Position numbers and translations under genes: made by a program. 64,000 nucleotides of DNA, taken from Arthrobacter sp. H-02-3. Lineage in GTDB: Bacteria; Actinomycetota; Actinomycetes; Actinomycetales; Micrococcaceae. Shown in pieces: positions 52,482 to 62,078 of this stretch. Within the stretch, counting starts at the first letter, position 1, and each line of letters starts with the position of its first letter. The stretch covers positions 34,406-98,405 of the forward strand of contig NZ_PYUI01000017.1 of assembly GCF_003097355.1 (NCBI RefSeq), in the 5' to 3' direction. The notes beneath the pieces were generated by a model. That model was not told the origin of the DNA. It worked only from the letters and a program-made list of their open reading frames with translations, and made no database searches.

Positions 52482-53211
52482 CGGCGGTTTCTTCCTCGTC
52501 GCTGGGGTCCAGCCGGTAGCCGACGCCCCAGACCGTTTTCAGGATGGCGGGGCGGGTGGGGTCGTCCTCGATCTTCTCGCGCAGCCTGCGCACGTGGACC
52601 GTCACCGTCGAGAGGTCACCGTAATCCCAGCCCCACACGGCCTTCATGAGCTCTTCGCGGCTGAAGACCTGGCGGGGACGGCGCAGCATGAAGGCCAGCA
52701 GGTCAAATTCCCGCGCGGTCAGCGCCAGGGGCCGGCCGTGGCGGGTGACCGTGCGCGCGGCCGGGCTGAGGTCGAAGCCGCCCACTTCAATGGAGGGCTC
52801 GGGACTGAATTCGGGAATGCTCCGGCGCAGGACCGAGCGGACGCGCAGGACCAGTTCGCGGGGCGAGAACGGTTTGGTGACGTAGTCGTCCGCGCCGGCT
52901 TCCAGGCCCAGGATCCGGTCGTCCTCGGTGCCCAGGGCCGTGAGCATGATGACCGGGACACTATGTGCTGCCCGCAGCCGGCGGCAGACTTCCACGCCGT
53001 CCAGGCCCGGCAGCATCCGGTCCAGCAGGACAAGGTCCGGGCGGCGTTCCGCGGCCAGGCGCAGGGCCGTGAACCCGTCGCCGGCGAGGACCACCTGGAA
53101 TCCCGCCTGGACGAGATAGTCTCGGACCACCCCGGCGATGGTCGGCTCGTCTTCGACGAGGAGGATGCGCCGGTACTCCGTTGCATCCGAGGCCTGCTGG
53201 GTCGTGTTCAC
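52468..53211 (-). CDS. OmpR/PhoB-family response regulator
   Basis: 247 aa. Receiver domain with acidic pair (VEDE, 19-22), phospho-acceptor Asp64 (VLLDRMLPG) and a C-terminal winged helix (LTAREFDLLAFMLRRPRQVF, LSTVTVHVRRLREKIEDD, KTVWGVGYRLD). It is the first gene of the operon RR-HK-molybdoenzyme-moeA-moaC-mog-moaE and divergent from moaA, so both promoters share the 132-bp gap. Its own operon is the obvious target; that is inferred. Confidence 0.94.
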   Translation of the reverse strand: MNTTQQASDATEYRRILLVEDEPTIAGVVRDYLVQAGFQVVLAGDGFTALRLAAERRPDLVLLDRMLPGLDGVEVCRRLRAAHSVPVIMLTALGTEDDRILGLEAGADDYVTKPFSPRELVLRVRSVLRRSIPEFSPEPSIEVGGFDLSPAARTVTRHGRPLALTAREFDLLAFMLRRPRQVFSREELMKAVWGWDYGDLSTVTVHVRRLREKIEDDPTRPAILKTVWGVGYRLDPSDEEETAGADL

Positions 53212-53308
53212 GCTTCCAGCATAGGTTCGCGGCCGCGCCGCGGGCAGGCATCCGAAGCCCTGCCGGACATCGTTCCCGAAGACGTAATATCCCTGCCGTC
53301 ACGCGGCT

Positions 53309-53337
53309 GTGACGTCTGCCGCGGGGTGGCGTAGCCT
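53309..53337 (+). promoter_or_regulatory. Leaderless promoter of moaA
   Basis: GTGACG (53309-53314), 17 bp, TAGCCT (53332-53337), then 6 bp to the ATG at 53344. Spacing is ideal and no Shine-Dalgarno lies before the ATG, so transcription probably starts on the start codon. Confidence 0.6.
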
Positions 53338-53343
53338 GACTCT

Positions 53344-54483
53344 ATGACAGTTCAACTGGGTATGCCCCAGCCCCGCGAGGCAGGCAGTCCCGGAACAGGC
53401 ACGCCTGCCGCAGCCGCGCTGTCCGGGCGCCCGCACGGCCTGCCTGCCGGGCTCGTCGATCGTTACGGCCGCCGTGCCACGGACATGCGCTTATCGCTGA
53501 CGGACAAGTGCAACCTGCGCTGCACGTACTGCATGCCGGCCGAGGGCCTGGAGTGGCTGTCCAAGCAGGCGGTGATGTCTGCCGAGGAGATCGTGCGGAT
53601 TGTGCGGATCGGCGTCGACATGCTGGGCGTGCGCGAACTCCGGCTGACCGGAGGCGAGCCGCTGGTGCGCGCGGATCTGCTGGACATTATCTCCGCGCTC
53701 CGCCGGGCCCACCCTGAGCTGCCGATCTCCATGACCACCAACGCCGTCGGCCTGGACAAGAAGGCTGCCGGGCTCAAGGCTGCCGGACTCTCCCGGATCA
53801 ATGTCTCCCTCGATTCCCTGCACGAGGAAACCTTCGCCAAGCTGACCCGCCGCCCCTTCCTGGACAAGGTCCTCGCCGGCGTGGACGCCGCCTGGGCTGC
53901 GGGCCTGGGTCCGGTCAAGCTCAACGCCGTGCTCATGCGCGGCATCAACGACGTCGAGTCGCCGGCCTTGCTGGCCTGGGCGCTGGACCGCGGCTATGAG
54001 TTGCGCTTCATCGAGCAGATGCCGCTGGATGCGGACCACGGCTGGACCCGCCGGAATATGATCACCGCTGCGGAGATCCGCGGGCTGCTCTCCACCGACT
54101 ACGTGCTCAGTTCCGACCCGCGGGACCGCGACGGCGCCCCGGCGGAACGGTTCGAAGTGCGTGCACGCGTTCCCGGCACCGGCGAGGCCACCGGCCCAGT
54201 GCTCGGCACCGTGGGCATCATCGCCTCCGTTACGGAGCCATTCTGCTCAGACTGCCGCCGCACGCGCATCACTGCCGAAGGCAAGATCATGAGCTGCCTG
54301 TTCTCGCGCGAGGAAGTGGACCTGCTGGGGCTGCTGCGCGAGGGTGCAAGCGACGAACGACTGGCCGAACGCTGGCAGGATGCCATGTGGATCAAGCCCA
54401 AGGCCCACGGCATGGACCATGTGGGGCTCGACGCCCCCGACTTTGTCCAGCCGGACCGCAGCATGAGCGCCATCGGAGGCTGA
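53344..54483 (+). CDS. moaA: GTP 3',8-cyclase
   Basis: 379 aa. Radical SAM motif KCNLRCTYCMPAEGL (C-x3-C-x2-C), LRLTGGEPLVR, the second C-terminal cluster (CSDCRRTRITAEGK and SCLF) and the final Gly-Gly needed for activity (SAIGG). It starts molybdenum cofactor synthesis from GTP. Transcribed away from the molybdoenzyme operon, with moaD 7 nt behind it. Confidence 0.97.
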   Translation: MTVQLGMPQPREAGSPGTGTPAAAALSGRPHGLPAGLVDRYGRRATDMRLSLTDKCNLRCTYCMPAEGLEWLSKQAVMSAEEIVRIVRIGVDMLGVRELRLTGGEPLVRADLLDIISALRRAHPELPISMTTNAVGLDKKAAGLKAAGLSRINVSLDSLHEETFAKLTRRPFLDKVLAGVDAAWAAGLGPVKLNAVLMRGINDVESPALLAWALDRGYELRFIEQMPLDADHGWTRRNMITAAEIRGLLSTDYVLSSDPRDRDGAPAERFEVRARVPGTGEATGPVLGTVGIIASVTEPFCSDCRRTRITAEGKIMSCLFSREEVDLLGLLREGASDERLAERWQDAMWIKPKAHGMDHVGLDAPDFVQPDRSMSAIGG

Positions 54484-54490
54484 CTTTTTC

Positions 54491-54757
54491 GTGAACGTAC
54501 GCTACTTCGCTGCCGCGCGCGCTGCCGCCGGCGTGGATGAAGAACGCTTCGACCTCGCCGACGGCGACACCCTCGCCGCGCTGCTTGAGGCGATCCTCGC
54601 CGTCGAACGCCCCGAGCCGCCGGCCGGTACACCGCCGCTGGCACGCATCCTGTCCCGTTCCAGCTTCCTGCTCAACGAGGTGGCCGTGCGTGACCATGCA
54701 AAGACGCTCCAGCAGGCCGACGTCGTGGACGTGCTGCCGCCGTTCGCCGGAGGCTAA
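54491..54757 (+). CDS. moaD: Molybdopterin synthase sulfur carrier subunit
   Basis: 88 aa, ubiquitin-like fold, ending in the required Gly-Gly (VLPPFAGG) that becomes a thiocarboxylate. Start GTG 54491, served by a GGAGG inside the moaA end. With moaE on the other strand it completes the moa set; moeB is not in the window. Confidence 0.94.
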   Translation: MNVRYFAAARAAAGVDEERFDLADGDTLAALLEAILAVERPEPPAGTPPLARILSRSSFLLNEVAVRDHAKTLQQADVVDVLPPFAGG

Positions 54758-54786
54758 GCCTCAACGGCCCGACGCATCGGCTAACC

Positions 54787-55284
54787 TCAGGCCGTGATGG
54801 AGGCGCCTTCGGGGACGCGACGGCAGACGGTGGTCATAAAGGTGGTGAACTCGCTCGCCTTGCCCAGGCGGAGCCCGGCAGCGTGCGTCAGGACGCCGCC
54901 GTCCACCCGGAAGGTGTGCCGCGCGGTGCCGCGGTCGCTGCGTCGTTCCACGGTCAGGGTGCCGGCTTCCCAGCTCGCGCGCGCGGGCGCCTCGGGCGGC
55001 AGCCCCATGCTGTTGACGTGGTACCAGAAGGTGTCGGGGCGATCCGGGTCCATTGTGAAGACACCATGACCTTCGGAGCGGGATCCGTCTTCATCCGTGT
55101 GGCGGTAGCTCTGTGTCACAGCCAGCCCGGCGGCCGCGGGAGAGAAGATGATCTCGGATTCCGCGCTGCGCGCCGGACCCCATGCGGAGGCCTCCCAGTG
55201 TGTGGTCCCCGTCCACCGGCCCAGGAAAGGCTCTAGCGCCGCGCATGCACTGCCTGGCAGCGGCCGGTCCACAGTTCCTCCCAT
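54787..55284 (-). CDS. Lipocalin-like beta-barrel protein of unknown function
   Basis: 165 aa. FLGRWTGTTHWEASAWGP and the later VTQSYRHTDEDGSRSEGHG, FWYHVNSMG suggest the beta-barrel pattern of DUF1579/FABP-like proteins, which bind small hydrophobic ligands or heme. No signal peptide or membrane segment is seen. It is convergent with moaD (29 bp apart) and stands alone. I do not know a function. Confidence 0.7.
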   Translation of the reverse strand: MGGTVDRPLPGSACAALEPFLGRWTGTTHWEASAWGPARSAESEIIFSPAAAGLAVTQSYRHTDEDGSRSEGHGVFTMDPDRPDTFWYHVNSMGLPPEAPARASWEAGTLTVERRSDRGTARHTFRVDGGVLTHAAGLRLGKASEFTTFMTTVCRRVPEGASITA

Positions 55285-55362
55285 GCGGAGTTCCTCCCGA
55301 GTGACCCCGCCACCATCATCACGCCGTGCCTGCGCCGGTGTAAAGACCGGCGATTTACAAAG

Positions 55363-56706
55363 CTAGAGCCCGAACGTCTCGGTTTCCTCAAACGGACCCA
55401 CCACCGTGACGGTCCGCGGCGCGGCCGCGAGCTGACGGGCGAGCTCCTGGACTTCCGCTGCGGTGACGGTTTTGATCTGGCGCAGGGTCTCGTCGATGTC
55501 CTGGTACTCGCCGGACACCAGCTCCGCGCGGCCCAGCCGGGACATCCGGGAACCGGTGTCCTCCAGTGCCAGCACGATGCCGCCGCACAGCTGTCCCACT
55601 GCCTTGCGGAGTTCCTCGTCGGAGATTCCGTCCGAGGCCAGCTTGTCCAGTTCTGCGCCGAGCAGCTCGATAACCTGCCGGACCTTCGACGGCGTGCAGC
55701 CGGCGTACATGCCGAAATAGCCGGCGTCGGCGTACGAGGAGGCGAAAGAGTAGGTGGAGTAGACGAGTCCGCGCTTCTCGCGGACCTCCTGGAAGAGCCG
55801 GGACGACATGCCGCCGCCAAGGACGGCGTTGAGAACGCTCATGACGAAGCGGCGGTCGTCCGTGGCGACCAGCGACGGGCACCCCATGATGATATTGGCC
55901 TGTTCCACGGGACGCTTGACGACGTGCAAGCCGGCGGTGCCGGTGATGTCCGCGCGCTCGGTGGAGCGGCGCTGCACGGGAGCGGCAGCGGGCTCAAGGT
56001 TCCAGCCGGCGGAGTGCAGGGCATCCACCACAAGCCCGCAGACGACGTCGTGGTCCAGCCCGCCGGCGGCGGTGACCACGAGCTCGTCGGGACGGTAGTA
56101 ACGGCGGTAGTGGTCCCACACCGAGTCGCGGGCCACGGCGCGGATGGCTGCCGGGGTGCCGCCGATCGGGCGGCCGAGGGGGTGGGATCCGAGGACGGCG
56201 GCGACAAAGTGCTCATGCGCGACGTCCGTGGGGTCGTCGCTGTCCATCGCGATTTCCTCGAGGATGACGTCGCGTTCCTGCTCCATCTCCTGCGGGTCCA
56301 GGACGGCCCCAGTGATCATGTCGGCGATGACGTCGATCGCCATGGGGAGGTCGGTGTCCAGGACGCGGGCGAAGTAGCAGGTGCTTTCCTTCGCGGTGGC
56401 GGCGTTTGATTCCCCGCCGACCTCGTCGAAGGCCGAGGCGATTTCCAGGGCGGTCCGGCGCTTGGTGCCTTTGAACAGCAGGTGTTCCAGGAAGTGGGTG
56501 GAGCCGTGCTGCCCGGGGGCCTCGTCGCGTGAGCCCACACCGACCCAAAAACCGATGGTTGCCGACCGCTGGCCGGGCATGGCTTCGGTCAGCACGCGGA
56601 CGCCGCCGGGAAGGACCGAGCGGCGAACCTCGGAACCGCCGTCGGCTCCGTGGATCAGGGTGTCTGCGTGCTGATTCTGCTCAAGCGGCAGGGGGACGAC
56701 TGTCAT
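55363..56706 (-). CDS. M16-family zinc peptidase (insulinase/PqqL-like)
   Basis: 447 aa. The inverted zinc motif HFLEHLLFKGT (H-x2-E-H) with the downstream Glu of the EQERDVILEEIAMDSDDP block marks an active M16B half; the second half (ANIIMGCPSL, GGGMSSRLFQEVREKRGLVYS) is the inactive domain. In actinobacteria it lies next to pnp, as in M. tuberculosis Rv2782c. ATG 56706 has GGAAAGG. It has its own transcript, as a terminator lies after pnp. Confidence 0.94.
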   Translation of the reverse strand: MTVVPLPLEQNQHADTLIHGADGGSEVRRSVLPGGVRVLTEAMPGQRSATIGFWVGVGSRDEAPGQHGSTHFLEHLLFKGTKRRTALEIASAFDEVGGESNAATAKESTCYFARVLDTDLPMAIDVIADMITGAVLDPQEMEQERDVILEEIAMDSDDPTDVAHEHFVAAVLGSHPLGRPIGGTPAAIRAVARDSVWDHYRRYYRPDELVVTAAGGLDHDVVCGLVVDALHSAGWNLEPAAAPVQRRSTERADITGTAGLHVVKRPVEQANIIMGCPSLVATDDRRFVMSVLNAVLGGGMSSRLFQEVREKRGLVYSTYSFASSYADAGYFGMYAGCTPSKVRQVIELLGAELDKLASDGISDEELRKAVGQLCGGIVLALEDTGSRMSRLGRAELVSGEYQDIDETLRQIKTVTAAEVQELARQLAAAPRTVTVVGPFEETETFGL

Positions 56707-56841
56707 CAAGACCTTTCCATAAACCATCAAAATAATGCGTCAAATCTGCCTGCCATCGTACCAGCGGGCCACTCCCCCGGCGGCTGCTCCCTGGACATAA
56801 GCAGGAACATCTGCAGGGACACCTACGAGGGCTTTAACCAT

Positions 56842-56876
56842 CGGCGGGGCCGGTGGATGATCCACCGGCCCCGCCG
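56842..56876 (-). terminator. Terminator downstream of pnp
   Basis: A perfect 17-bp inverted repeat (56842-56858 and 56860-56876) with a 1-nt centre, so the real loop is formed by the innermost bases. It lies 16 bp beyond the pnp stop; GGTTAAAG follows on the minus strand. Confidence 0.85.
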
Positions 56877-56891
56877 TTTGGTCAGGAGAGA

Positions 56892-59144
56892 CTACTCTGC
56901 TGCGGCGTCCGCGGAGACCTCAGCGCTGTCTGCGTCCTCGGAGCCTGCCTCGTCGGCCACAACGGGCGACAGGGAGAGCTTGCCGCGGTCGTCGATCTTG
57001 GTGATTTCCACCTGGATCTTCTGGCCGACGGAGACGACGTCCTCGACGTTGTCCACGCGCTTGCCACCGGCGATCTTGCGCAGCTCGGAGATGTGCAGCA
57101 GACCGTCCTTGCCCGGGGTCAGGGAAACGAAGGCGCCGAAGGTGGTGGTCTTGACGACCGTGCCCAGGTAACGCTCACCGATTTCCGGGATCTGCGGGTT
57201 GGCGATGGCGTTGATCGCGGACCGTGCTGCGTCGGCAGACGGGCCGTTCGTGGCGCCGATGTAGACAGTTCCGTCGTCCTCGATCGAGATGTCGGCTCCG
57301 GTGTCTTCCTGGATCTGGTTGATCATCTTGCCCTTCGGGCCGATGACCTCGCCGATCTTGTCTACCGGGATCTTAACCGCGATGACGCGCGGCGCGAACT
57401 CGGAGAGCTCGTCCGGGGTGTCGATCGCGGAGTTCAGGACGTCCAGGATGTGCAGGCGGGCTTCGCGGGCCTGCTTCAGGGCGGCTGCCAGGACGGAGGC
57501 CGGGATGCCGTCGAGCTTCGTGTCCAGCTGGATGGCCGTGACGAACTCGGAGGTACCGGCAACCTTGAAGTCCATGTCGCCGAAAGCATCTTCGGCGCCG
57601 AGGATATCGGTCAGGGCGGCGTAGCGGGTCTGACCGTCAACCTGGTCGGAGACCAGGCCCATGGCGATGCCGGCAACAGCGGCCTTCAGCGGCACACCTG
57701 CGTTGAGCAGGGACAGCGTGGACGCGCAGACGGAACCCATCGACGTCGAACCGTTGGAGCTGAGGGCCTCAGACACCTGGCGGATGGCGTAGGGGAATTC
57801 CTCGCGGGAGGGCAGCACCGGCATGATGGCGCGCTCTGCGAGGGCTCCGTGACCGATTTCGCGGCGCTTCGGGGAACCGACGCGGCCGGTCTCGCCGGTG
57901 GAGTACGGCGGGAAGTTGTAGTTGTGCATGTAGCGCTTGCGCGTCACGGGAGACAGCGAGTCGATCTGCTGTTCCATCTTGAGCATGTTCAGCGTGGTGA
58001 CACCCATGATCTGCGTCTCGCCGCGCTCGAAGATGGCCGAGCCGTGAACGCGGGGCAGGACCTCAACCTCGGCGGTGAGCTGGCGGATGTCCGTCAGGCC
58101 GCGGCCGTCGATGCGGATCTGGTCCTTGAGGATGCGCTGGCGCACAACCTGCTTCGTGACGGAGCGGAAGGCTGCGGACAGCTCCTTCTCACGGCCTTCG
58201 AACTGGCCGGCCAGGGAAGAGGTGACCTCGTCCTTGAGCTCGTCGGAGGCGGTGTCGCGTTCCTGCTTGTCGGCGATCTGGAAGACGGCTGCCAGCTTCT
58301 CGGCGGCAGCGGACTCGACGGCGGCGTAGACGTCGTCCTGGTAGTCCAGGAAAACCGGGAACTCGACGGTCGGCTTGGCGGCGCGGGCCGCCAGGTCGGA
58401 CTGTGCTTCGCAGAGGGCCTTGATGAACGGCTTGGCGGCCTCAAGTCCTTCGGAGACAACTTCTTCGGTCGGGGCGGTGGCGCCCTGTTCCTTGATGAGG
58501 TTCCAGGAGTTGTCGGTGGCTTCGGCTTCAACCATCATGATGGCGACGTCATCGCCAGCAATGCGGCCGGCAACGACCATGTTGAAGACGGCGTTCTCAA
58601 GCTGGGAGTGCTTCGGGAAAGCAACCCACTGCGAGCCGTGCTCGTCGGCGACGAGGGCAACGCGGACGCCGCCGATCGGGCCGGAGAAGGGCAGGCCGGA
58701 AAGCTGGGTGGACATCGAGGAAGCGTTGATGGCTACGACGTCGTAGAGCTCGTCCGGGTTGATGGACAGCACGGTGACGACGATTTGGACCTCGTTGCGC
58801 AGGCCCTTGACGAATGCGGGGCGCAGGGGGCGGTCCATGAGACGGCAGGCCAGGATGGCTTCCGTGGAGGGGCGGCCTTCGCGGCGGAAGAACGAGCCCG
58901 GGATACGGCCGGCAGCGTACATGCGCTCTTCGACGTCGACCGTCAGCGGGAAGAAGTCGAAGCCTTCACGCGGGTGCTTGCCGGCGGTGGTGGCGGACAG
59001 CAGTGCGGTCTCTTCATCGATGTAGACCATCGCTGCGCCGGCGGCCTGCTTGGCAAGACGGCCGGTTTCGAAGCGGATTACACGCTTGCCGAAGCGGCCA
59101 TTGTCAATGACTGCTTCTGAGAACTGGATTTCGGGACCCTCCAA
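56892..59144 (-). CDS. pnp: Polyribonucleotide nucleotidyltransferase (PNPase)
   Basis: 750 aa: two RNase PH domains ([46 protein letters not shown]), then KH ([12 protein letters not shown]) and S1 ([27 protein letters not shown]). It degrades RNA 3' to 5' with phosphate. The start is TTG 59144 with GGAGG 8 nt upstream, giving [16 protein letters not shown]; an ATG at 59186 would add 14 residues. It follows rpsO, with a terminator between. Confidence 0.97.
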   Translation of the reverse strand: MEGPEIQFSEAVIDNGRFGKRVIRFETGRLAKQAAGAAMVYIDEETALLSATTAGKHPREGFDFFPLTVDVEERMYAAGRIPGSFFRREGRPSTEAILACRLMDRPLRPAFVKGLRNEVQIVVTVLSINPDELYDVVAINASSMSTQLSGLPFSGPIGGVRVALVADEHGSQWVAFPKHSQLENAVFNMVVAGRIAGDDVAIMMVEAEATDNSWNLIKEQGATAPTEEVVSEGLEAAKPFIKALCEAQSDLAARAAKPTVEFPVFLDYQDDVYAAVESAAAEKLAAVFQIADKQERDTASDELKDEVTSSLAGQFEGREKELSAAFRSVTKQVVRQRILKDQIRIDGRGLTDIRQLTAEVEVLPRVHGSAIFERGETQIMGVTTLNMLKMEQQIDSLSPVTRKRYMHNYNFPPYSTGETGRVGSPKRREIGHGALAERAIMPVLPSREEFPYAIRQVSEALSSNGSTSMGSVCASTLSLLNAGVPLKAAVAGIAMGLVSDQVDGQTRYAALTDILGAEDAFGDMDFKVAGTSEFVTAIQLDTKLDGIPASVLAAALKQAREARLHILDVLNSAIDTPDELSEFAPRVIAVKIPVDKIGEVIGPKGKMINQIQEDTGADISIEDDGTVYIGATNGPSADAARSAINAIANPQIPEIGERYLGTVVKTTTFGAFVSLTPGKDGLLHISELRKIAGGKRVDNVEDVVSVGQKIQVEITKIDDRGKLSLSPVVADEAGSEDADSAEVSADAAAE

Positions 59145-59347
59145 GAGAGTCACCTCCGTTTCATGGTTCACGGAGCCCAGCCGCATCAACCCAGCCCAGC
59201 ATCTGTCTACTGGCCTGCACTGCACCCGGTCATCGATCGAGACCCACGGGCCGGGCTTCAATCCTTGAAGCCGTTCCCGGGAATCACTACCGAGGACCGC
59301 GAATGCGTGATGCGGTTGATCCTCCTGTTTAGTTTTGTCCTGAAGAA

Positions 59348-59378
59348 GGCGGCCCTTTCCGGTCCGGAAGGGGCCGCC
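59348..59378 (-). terminator. rpsO terminator
   Basis: GGCGGCCCCTTCC on the minus strand pairs with GGAAAGGGCCGCC (59378 to 59348), one mismatch, followed by TTCTTC. It is 13 bp after the rpsO stop and before the pnp leader, and also may act as a processing site. Confidence 0.88.
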
Positions 59379-59390
59379 CCTTAAAGCTGA

Positions 59391-59660
59391 CTAGCGACGC
59401 AGGCCGAGGCGCTCGATGAGCTGACGGTAGCGGGTGATGTCAGTGTTCTTGAGGTAGGTGAGCATGCGCTTGCGACGACCAACCATGGCCAGCAGACCGC
59501 GCTGGGTGTGGTAGTCGTGCTTGTGCACCTTCATGTGCTCAGTGAGATCCTTGATCCGCTGAGTCAGGACTGCAACCTGGACCTCCGGCGAACCGGTGTC
59601 GCCCTCGGACGTTGCGAATTCCTTGATGATGGACTGCTTTACAGCGGCTTCAAGTGCCAC
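59391..59660 (-). CDS. rpsO: 30S ribosomal protein S15
   Basis: 89 aa, standard length and sequence ([37 protein letters not shown]). It binds the central 16S domain. GTG 59660 with CTAGGAG 6 nt upstream sets the start. It stands in the conserved pair rpsO-pnp; the 202 bp before it separate it from kynU. Confidence 0.98.
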   Translation of the reverse strand: MALEAAVKQSIIKEFATSEGDTGSPEVQVAVLTQRIKDLTEHMKVHKHDYHTQRGLLAMVGRRKRMLTYLKNTDITRYRQLIERLGLRR

Positions 59661-59862
59661 GTTAACTCCTAGAGATGTGCCGTGAGGCCCGAAAACAGTA
59701 CTTCACTGCCGGGGGTGCCGTCCCGGAATACCCTGCCGAAGCCAGGTATCCCGTACACAACAGGAACCAGCCGCCACGGACTGCAGCCGGATCCAACGTT
59801 TAGTTTAGTGGCACGTCCGCGATCTTGTCGAAACCGCCTGCCGTGCCAGCCGGCGAAGGGGC

Positions 59863-61128
59863 TCAGTTCTCCGGGCCCGAAAGCAGCTCCCGGATGGCAG
59901 CGACGCCGCGGTACAGCTCCTCAAAGGAGGTGCTGAGCGGAGACAGCCCGATCCTGATGCCCTGCGGGGCACGGAAATCGGGAATCACGTCCTGATCCCA
60001 CAAGGCGGCCGTCATTTCACGGAAAGCAGGGTGGTCGATCGTCACGTGGCTGCCGCGCAGTTCGGGGTCCCGCGGGGTGGACAGCTGCACGCCGGCCGGT
60101 GCCAGCCAGGCGTCGTAGAGTTCGAGGGCGAAGGCCGTCAGCACCCGCGACTTCGCGCGGAGCGCGGCCATGCCCACTTCCTCGATCAGGTCCAGTGTGC
60201 CGCGCATGGCGAGCATCCCGAAGATGGCCGGGGTGCCGCTGAGGAAGCCTCGGATGCCGGGAGCGGCCTCGTAGCCGGGACCCATTTCGAACGCGTCCTT
60301 GCGTCCCATCCAGCCCCAGATCGGCTGCTGCAACCCGGCCAGGTGCCGGTCGTTGACGTAGGCGAACGCGGGCGAGCCCGGTCCCCCGTTCAGGTACTTA
60401 TAGGTGCAGCCTGCCGCAAAGTCGACGTCGGCGTCGTCCAATGCGATCTCCACCGATCCGGCGGAGTGGCAAAGGTCCCACACCACCAGGGCGCCGGCGT
60501 CGTGGATTGCGGCGGTGACGGCCGGCAGGTCGGCGAGGAAACCGGAACGGTAGGCGATCTGGCTCAGGACCACGACGGCGGTGGCCGGCCCCGTCGCGGC
60601 CCGCACCTGCTCGACGGTGACGCCGGAGGCGGGATCGGCGTCGATCCAGCGCAGGGTCAGGCCCCGTTCGCGGGCGATTCCCTCCACCAGATAGCGGTCG
60701 GTGGGGAAATTGTCCGTGTCCAGGACGATTTCGGTCCGGGCCGGATCTGTGACGGCGGCCAGGGCGGCGCGGATCAGCTTGTACAGCACCACGGTGGTGG
60801 AGTCGGCAATGATGGTCTGTCCGGGCGCCGCACCGAGCACCGCGCGGCCGAGCTGGTCGCCGATGGCCTGGGGCAGTTCGAGCCACTCCTCATCCCAGCC
60901 CCGGATCAGGCGGCCGCCCCAGCTGTCCTGGATGAAGGTGCTGATGTCGGTGATGGTCCGTTTGAGCGGCCGTCCGAGCGAGTTCCCGTCAAGGTAGGAC
61001 AGGTCGGTGTCCGTGCCGACGAAGTGTTCCCGGTAGTTTGCGAGCGGATCCGCGGCATCGAGGTCGCGGGCGCGCTGCCACAGGGCGTCGGTAGTGTTGC
61101 CTGCGGTCTCCGCATTGATCGCGTTCAC
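59863..61128 (-). CDS. kynU: Kynureninase
   Basis: 421 aa. PLP enzyme with YLDGNSLGRPL, the Asp of VVWDLCHSAG and the PLP Lys in CTYKYLNGGPGSPAF. It splits kynurenine into anthranilate and alanine. GTG 61128 overlaps the kynA stop (GTGA). With kynA it forms a tryptophan-breakdown pair; the formamidase between the two steps is not in the window. Confidence 0.95.
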   Translation of the reverse strand: MNAINAETAGNTTDALWQRARDLDAADPLANYREHFVGTDTDLSYLDGNSLGRPLKRTITDISTFIQDSWGGRLIRGWDEEWLELPQAIGDQLGRAVLGAAPGQTIIADSTTVVLYKLIRAALAAVTDPARTEIVLDTDNFPTDRYLVEGIARERGLTLRWIDADPASGVTVEQVRAATGPATAVVVLSQIAYRSGFLADLPAVTAAIHDAGALVVWDLCHSAGSVEIALDDADVDFAAGCTYKYLNGGPGSPAFAYVNDRHLAGLQQPIWGWMGRKDAFEMGPGYEAAPGIRGFLSGTPAIFGMLAMRGTLDLIEEVGMAALRAKSRVLTAFALELYDAWLAPAGVQLSTPRDPELRGSHVTIDHPAFREMTAALWDQDVIPDFRAPQGIRIGLSPLSTSFEELYRGVAAIRELLSGPEN

Positions 61129-61979
61129 TGGCCGATCTCCGTCCGCACTGCGAAGAGCTCCGGGAAGAAGGTCAGTTCCAGGGCCTTCTGCAAGAACGCG
61201 GCCCCGCTGGACCCGCCGGTGCCGGCCTTCATTCCGATGGTGCGCTGGACGGTGCGCAGGTGGCGGAAGCGCCAGAGCTGGAAGTTGTCCTCGAGGTCCA
61301 CGAGTTCCTCGCAGGCCTCATAGGCACCCCAGTTGTCGGCGGCGTTCTCGTAGATGTACTTGAACACCGGAACCAATTCCGGGCAGAACTCGTGGGCCTT
61401 GGTGACGTCGCGTTCCAGCACGGAGGCCGGGACGTCGAAGCCCTGGCGCTTGAGATACGCCAGGAAGTCGTCGTAGATGCTGGGGGCGTCGAGCAGTTCG
61501 CGCAGCATTTCGTGGGCCTCGGGGTCCGATTCGAAGACCGGAAGCATCTTGGCGTTCTTGTTGCCGAGCAGGAACTCGACCGCCCGGTACTGGCTGGACT
61601 GGAACCCGGACGAGTTGCCGAGGAAGCCGCGGAACTGCGAGTACTCGGTGGGCGTGAGGGTGGCCAGCACGGACCACTGCTCGGTAAGGGTCTTCTGGAT
61701 GTGCTTGACGCGGGCGATCGCTTTGAGGGCGGAGCCGAGGTCGTCAGAACGCAGCCAGGCGGCGGCGCTGCGAAGCTCGTGCAGCACCAGCTTCAGCCAC
61801 AGCTCCGTGGTCTGGTGCTGGATGATGAACAACATCTCGTCGTGGTGTTCCGGGGTGCTGACAGGCTGCTGGGCGCTGAGCAGGGTGGGCAACTGCAAAT
61901 AGGATGCGTAGCTCATCCGCGTGCTGAAGTCGCGGACGATGTCCCTGTCCAGCTCCCTCGTGTTCTTCTCGATGGTCAC
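61125..61979 (-). CDS. kynA: Tryptophan 2,3-dioxygenase
   Basis: 284-aa heme enzyme: SYASYLQLPTLLSAQQP, EMLFIIQHQTTELWLKLVLH and the heme-ligand His in FRHLRTVQRTIG. It opens the indole ring of tryptophan to N-formylkynurenine. GTG 61979 has AAGGAAGG upstream. Followed by kynU with a 4-nt overlap. It lies between ribF and rpsO, a pair that is often adjacent in other bacteria. Confidence 0.96.
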   Translation of the reverse strand: MTIEKNTRELDRDIVRDFSTRMSYASYLQLPTLLSAQQPVSTPEHHDEMLFIIQHQTTELWLKLVLHELRSAAAWLRSDDLGSALKAIARVKHIQKTLTEQWSVLATLTPTEYSQFRGFLGNSSGFQSSQYRAVEFLLGNKNAKMLPVFESDPEAHEMLRELLDAPSIYDDFLAYLKRQGFDVPASVLERDVTKAHEFCPELVPVFKYIYENAADNWGAYEACEELVDLEDNFQLWRFRHLRTVQRTIGMKAGTGGSSGAAFLQKALELTFFPELFAVRTEIGQ

Positions 61980-62078
61980 GTCTCTTGCCTTCCTTGCCGC
62001 CTGGCTGTGATTCAGCGCGCGGCTCCAGTGAGTCAGAACGCCGTCGGCGCGGGGTTGGACGCCGGTCCGGCCCCGCTG

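Noticed and set aside
46333..53343. Molybdenum cofactor riboswitch in the mo-gene cluster
   Set aside because: Gaps in the operon are 0-30 bp and the 132-bp gap before moaA appears to end in a leaderless promoter; no room or structure for the element was seen.
56853..59120. 755-codon open frame on the plus strand opposite pnp
   Set aside because: Composition is typical of an antisense shadow (Asp/Gly/Val/Arg/Gln runs) and PNPase on the other strand is certain.
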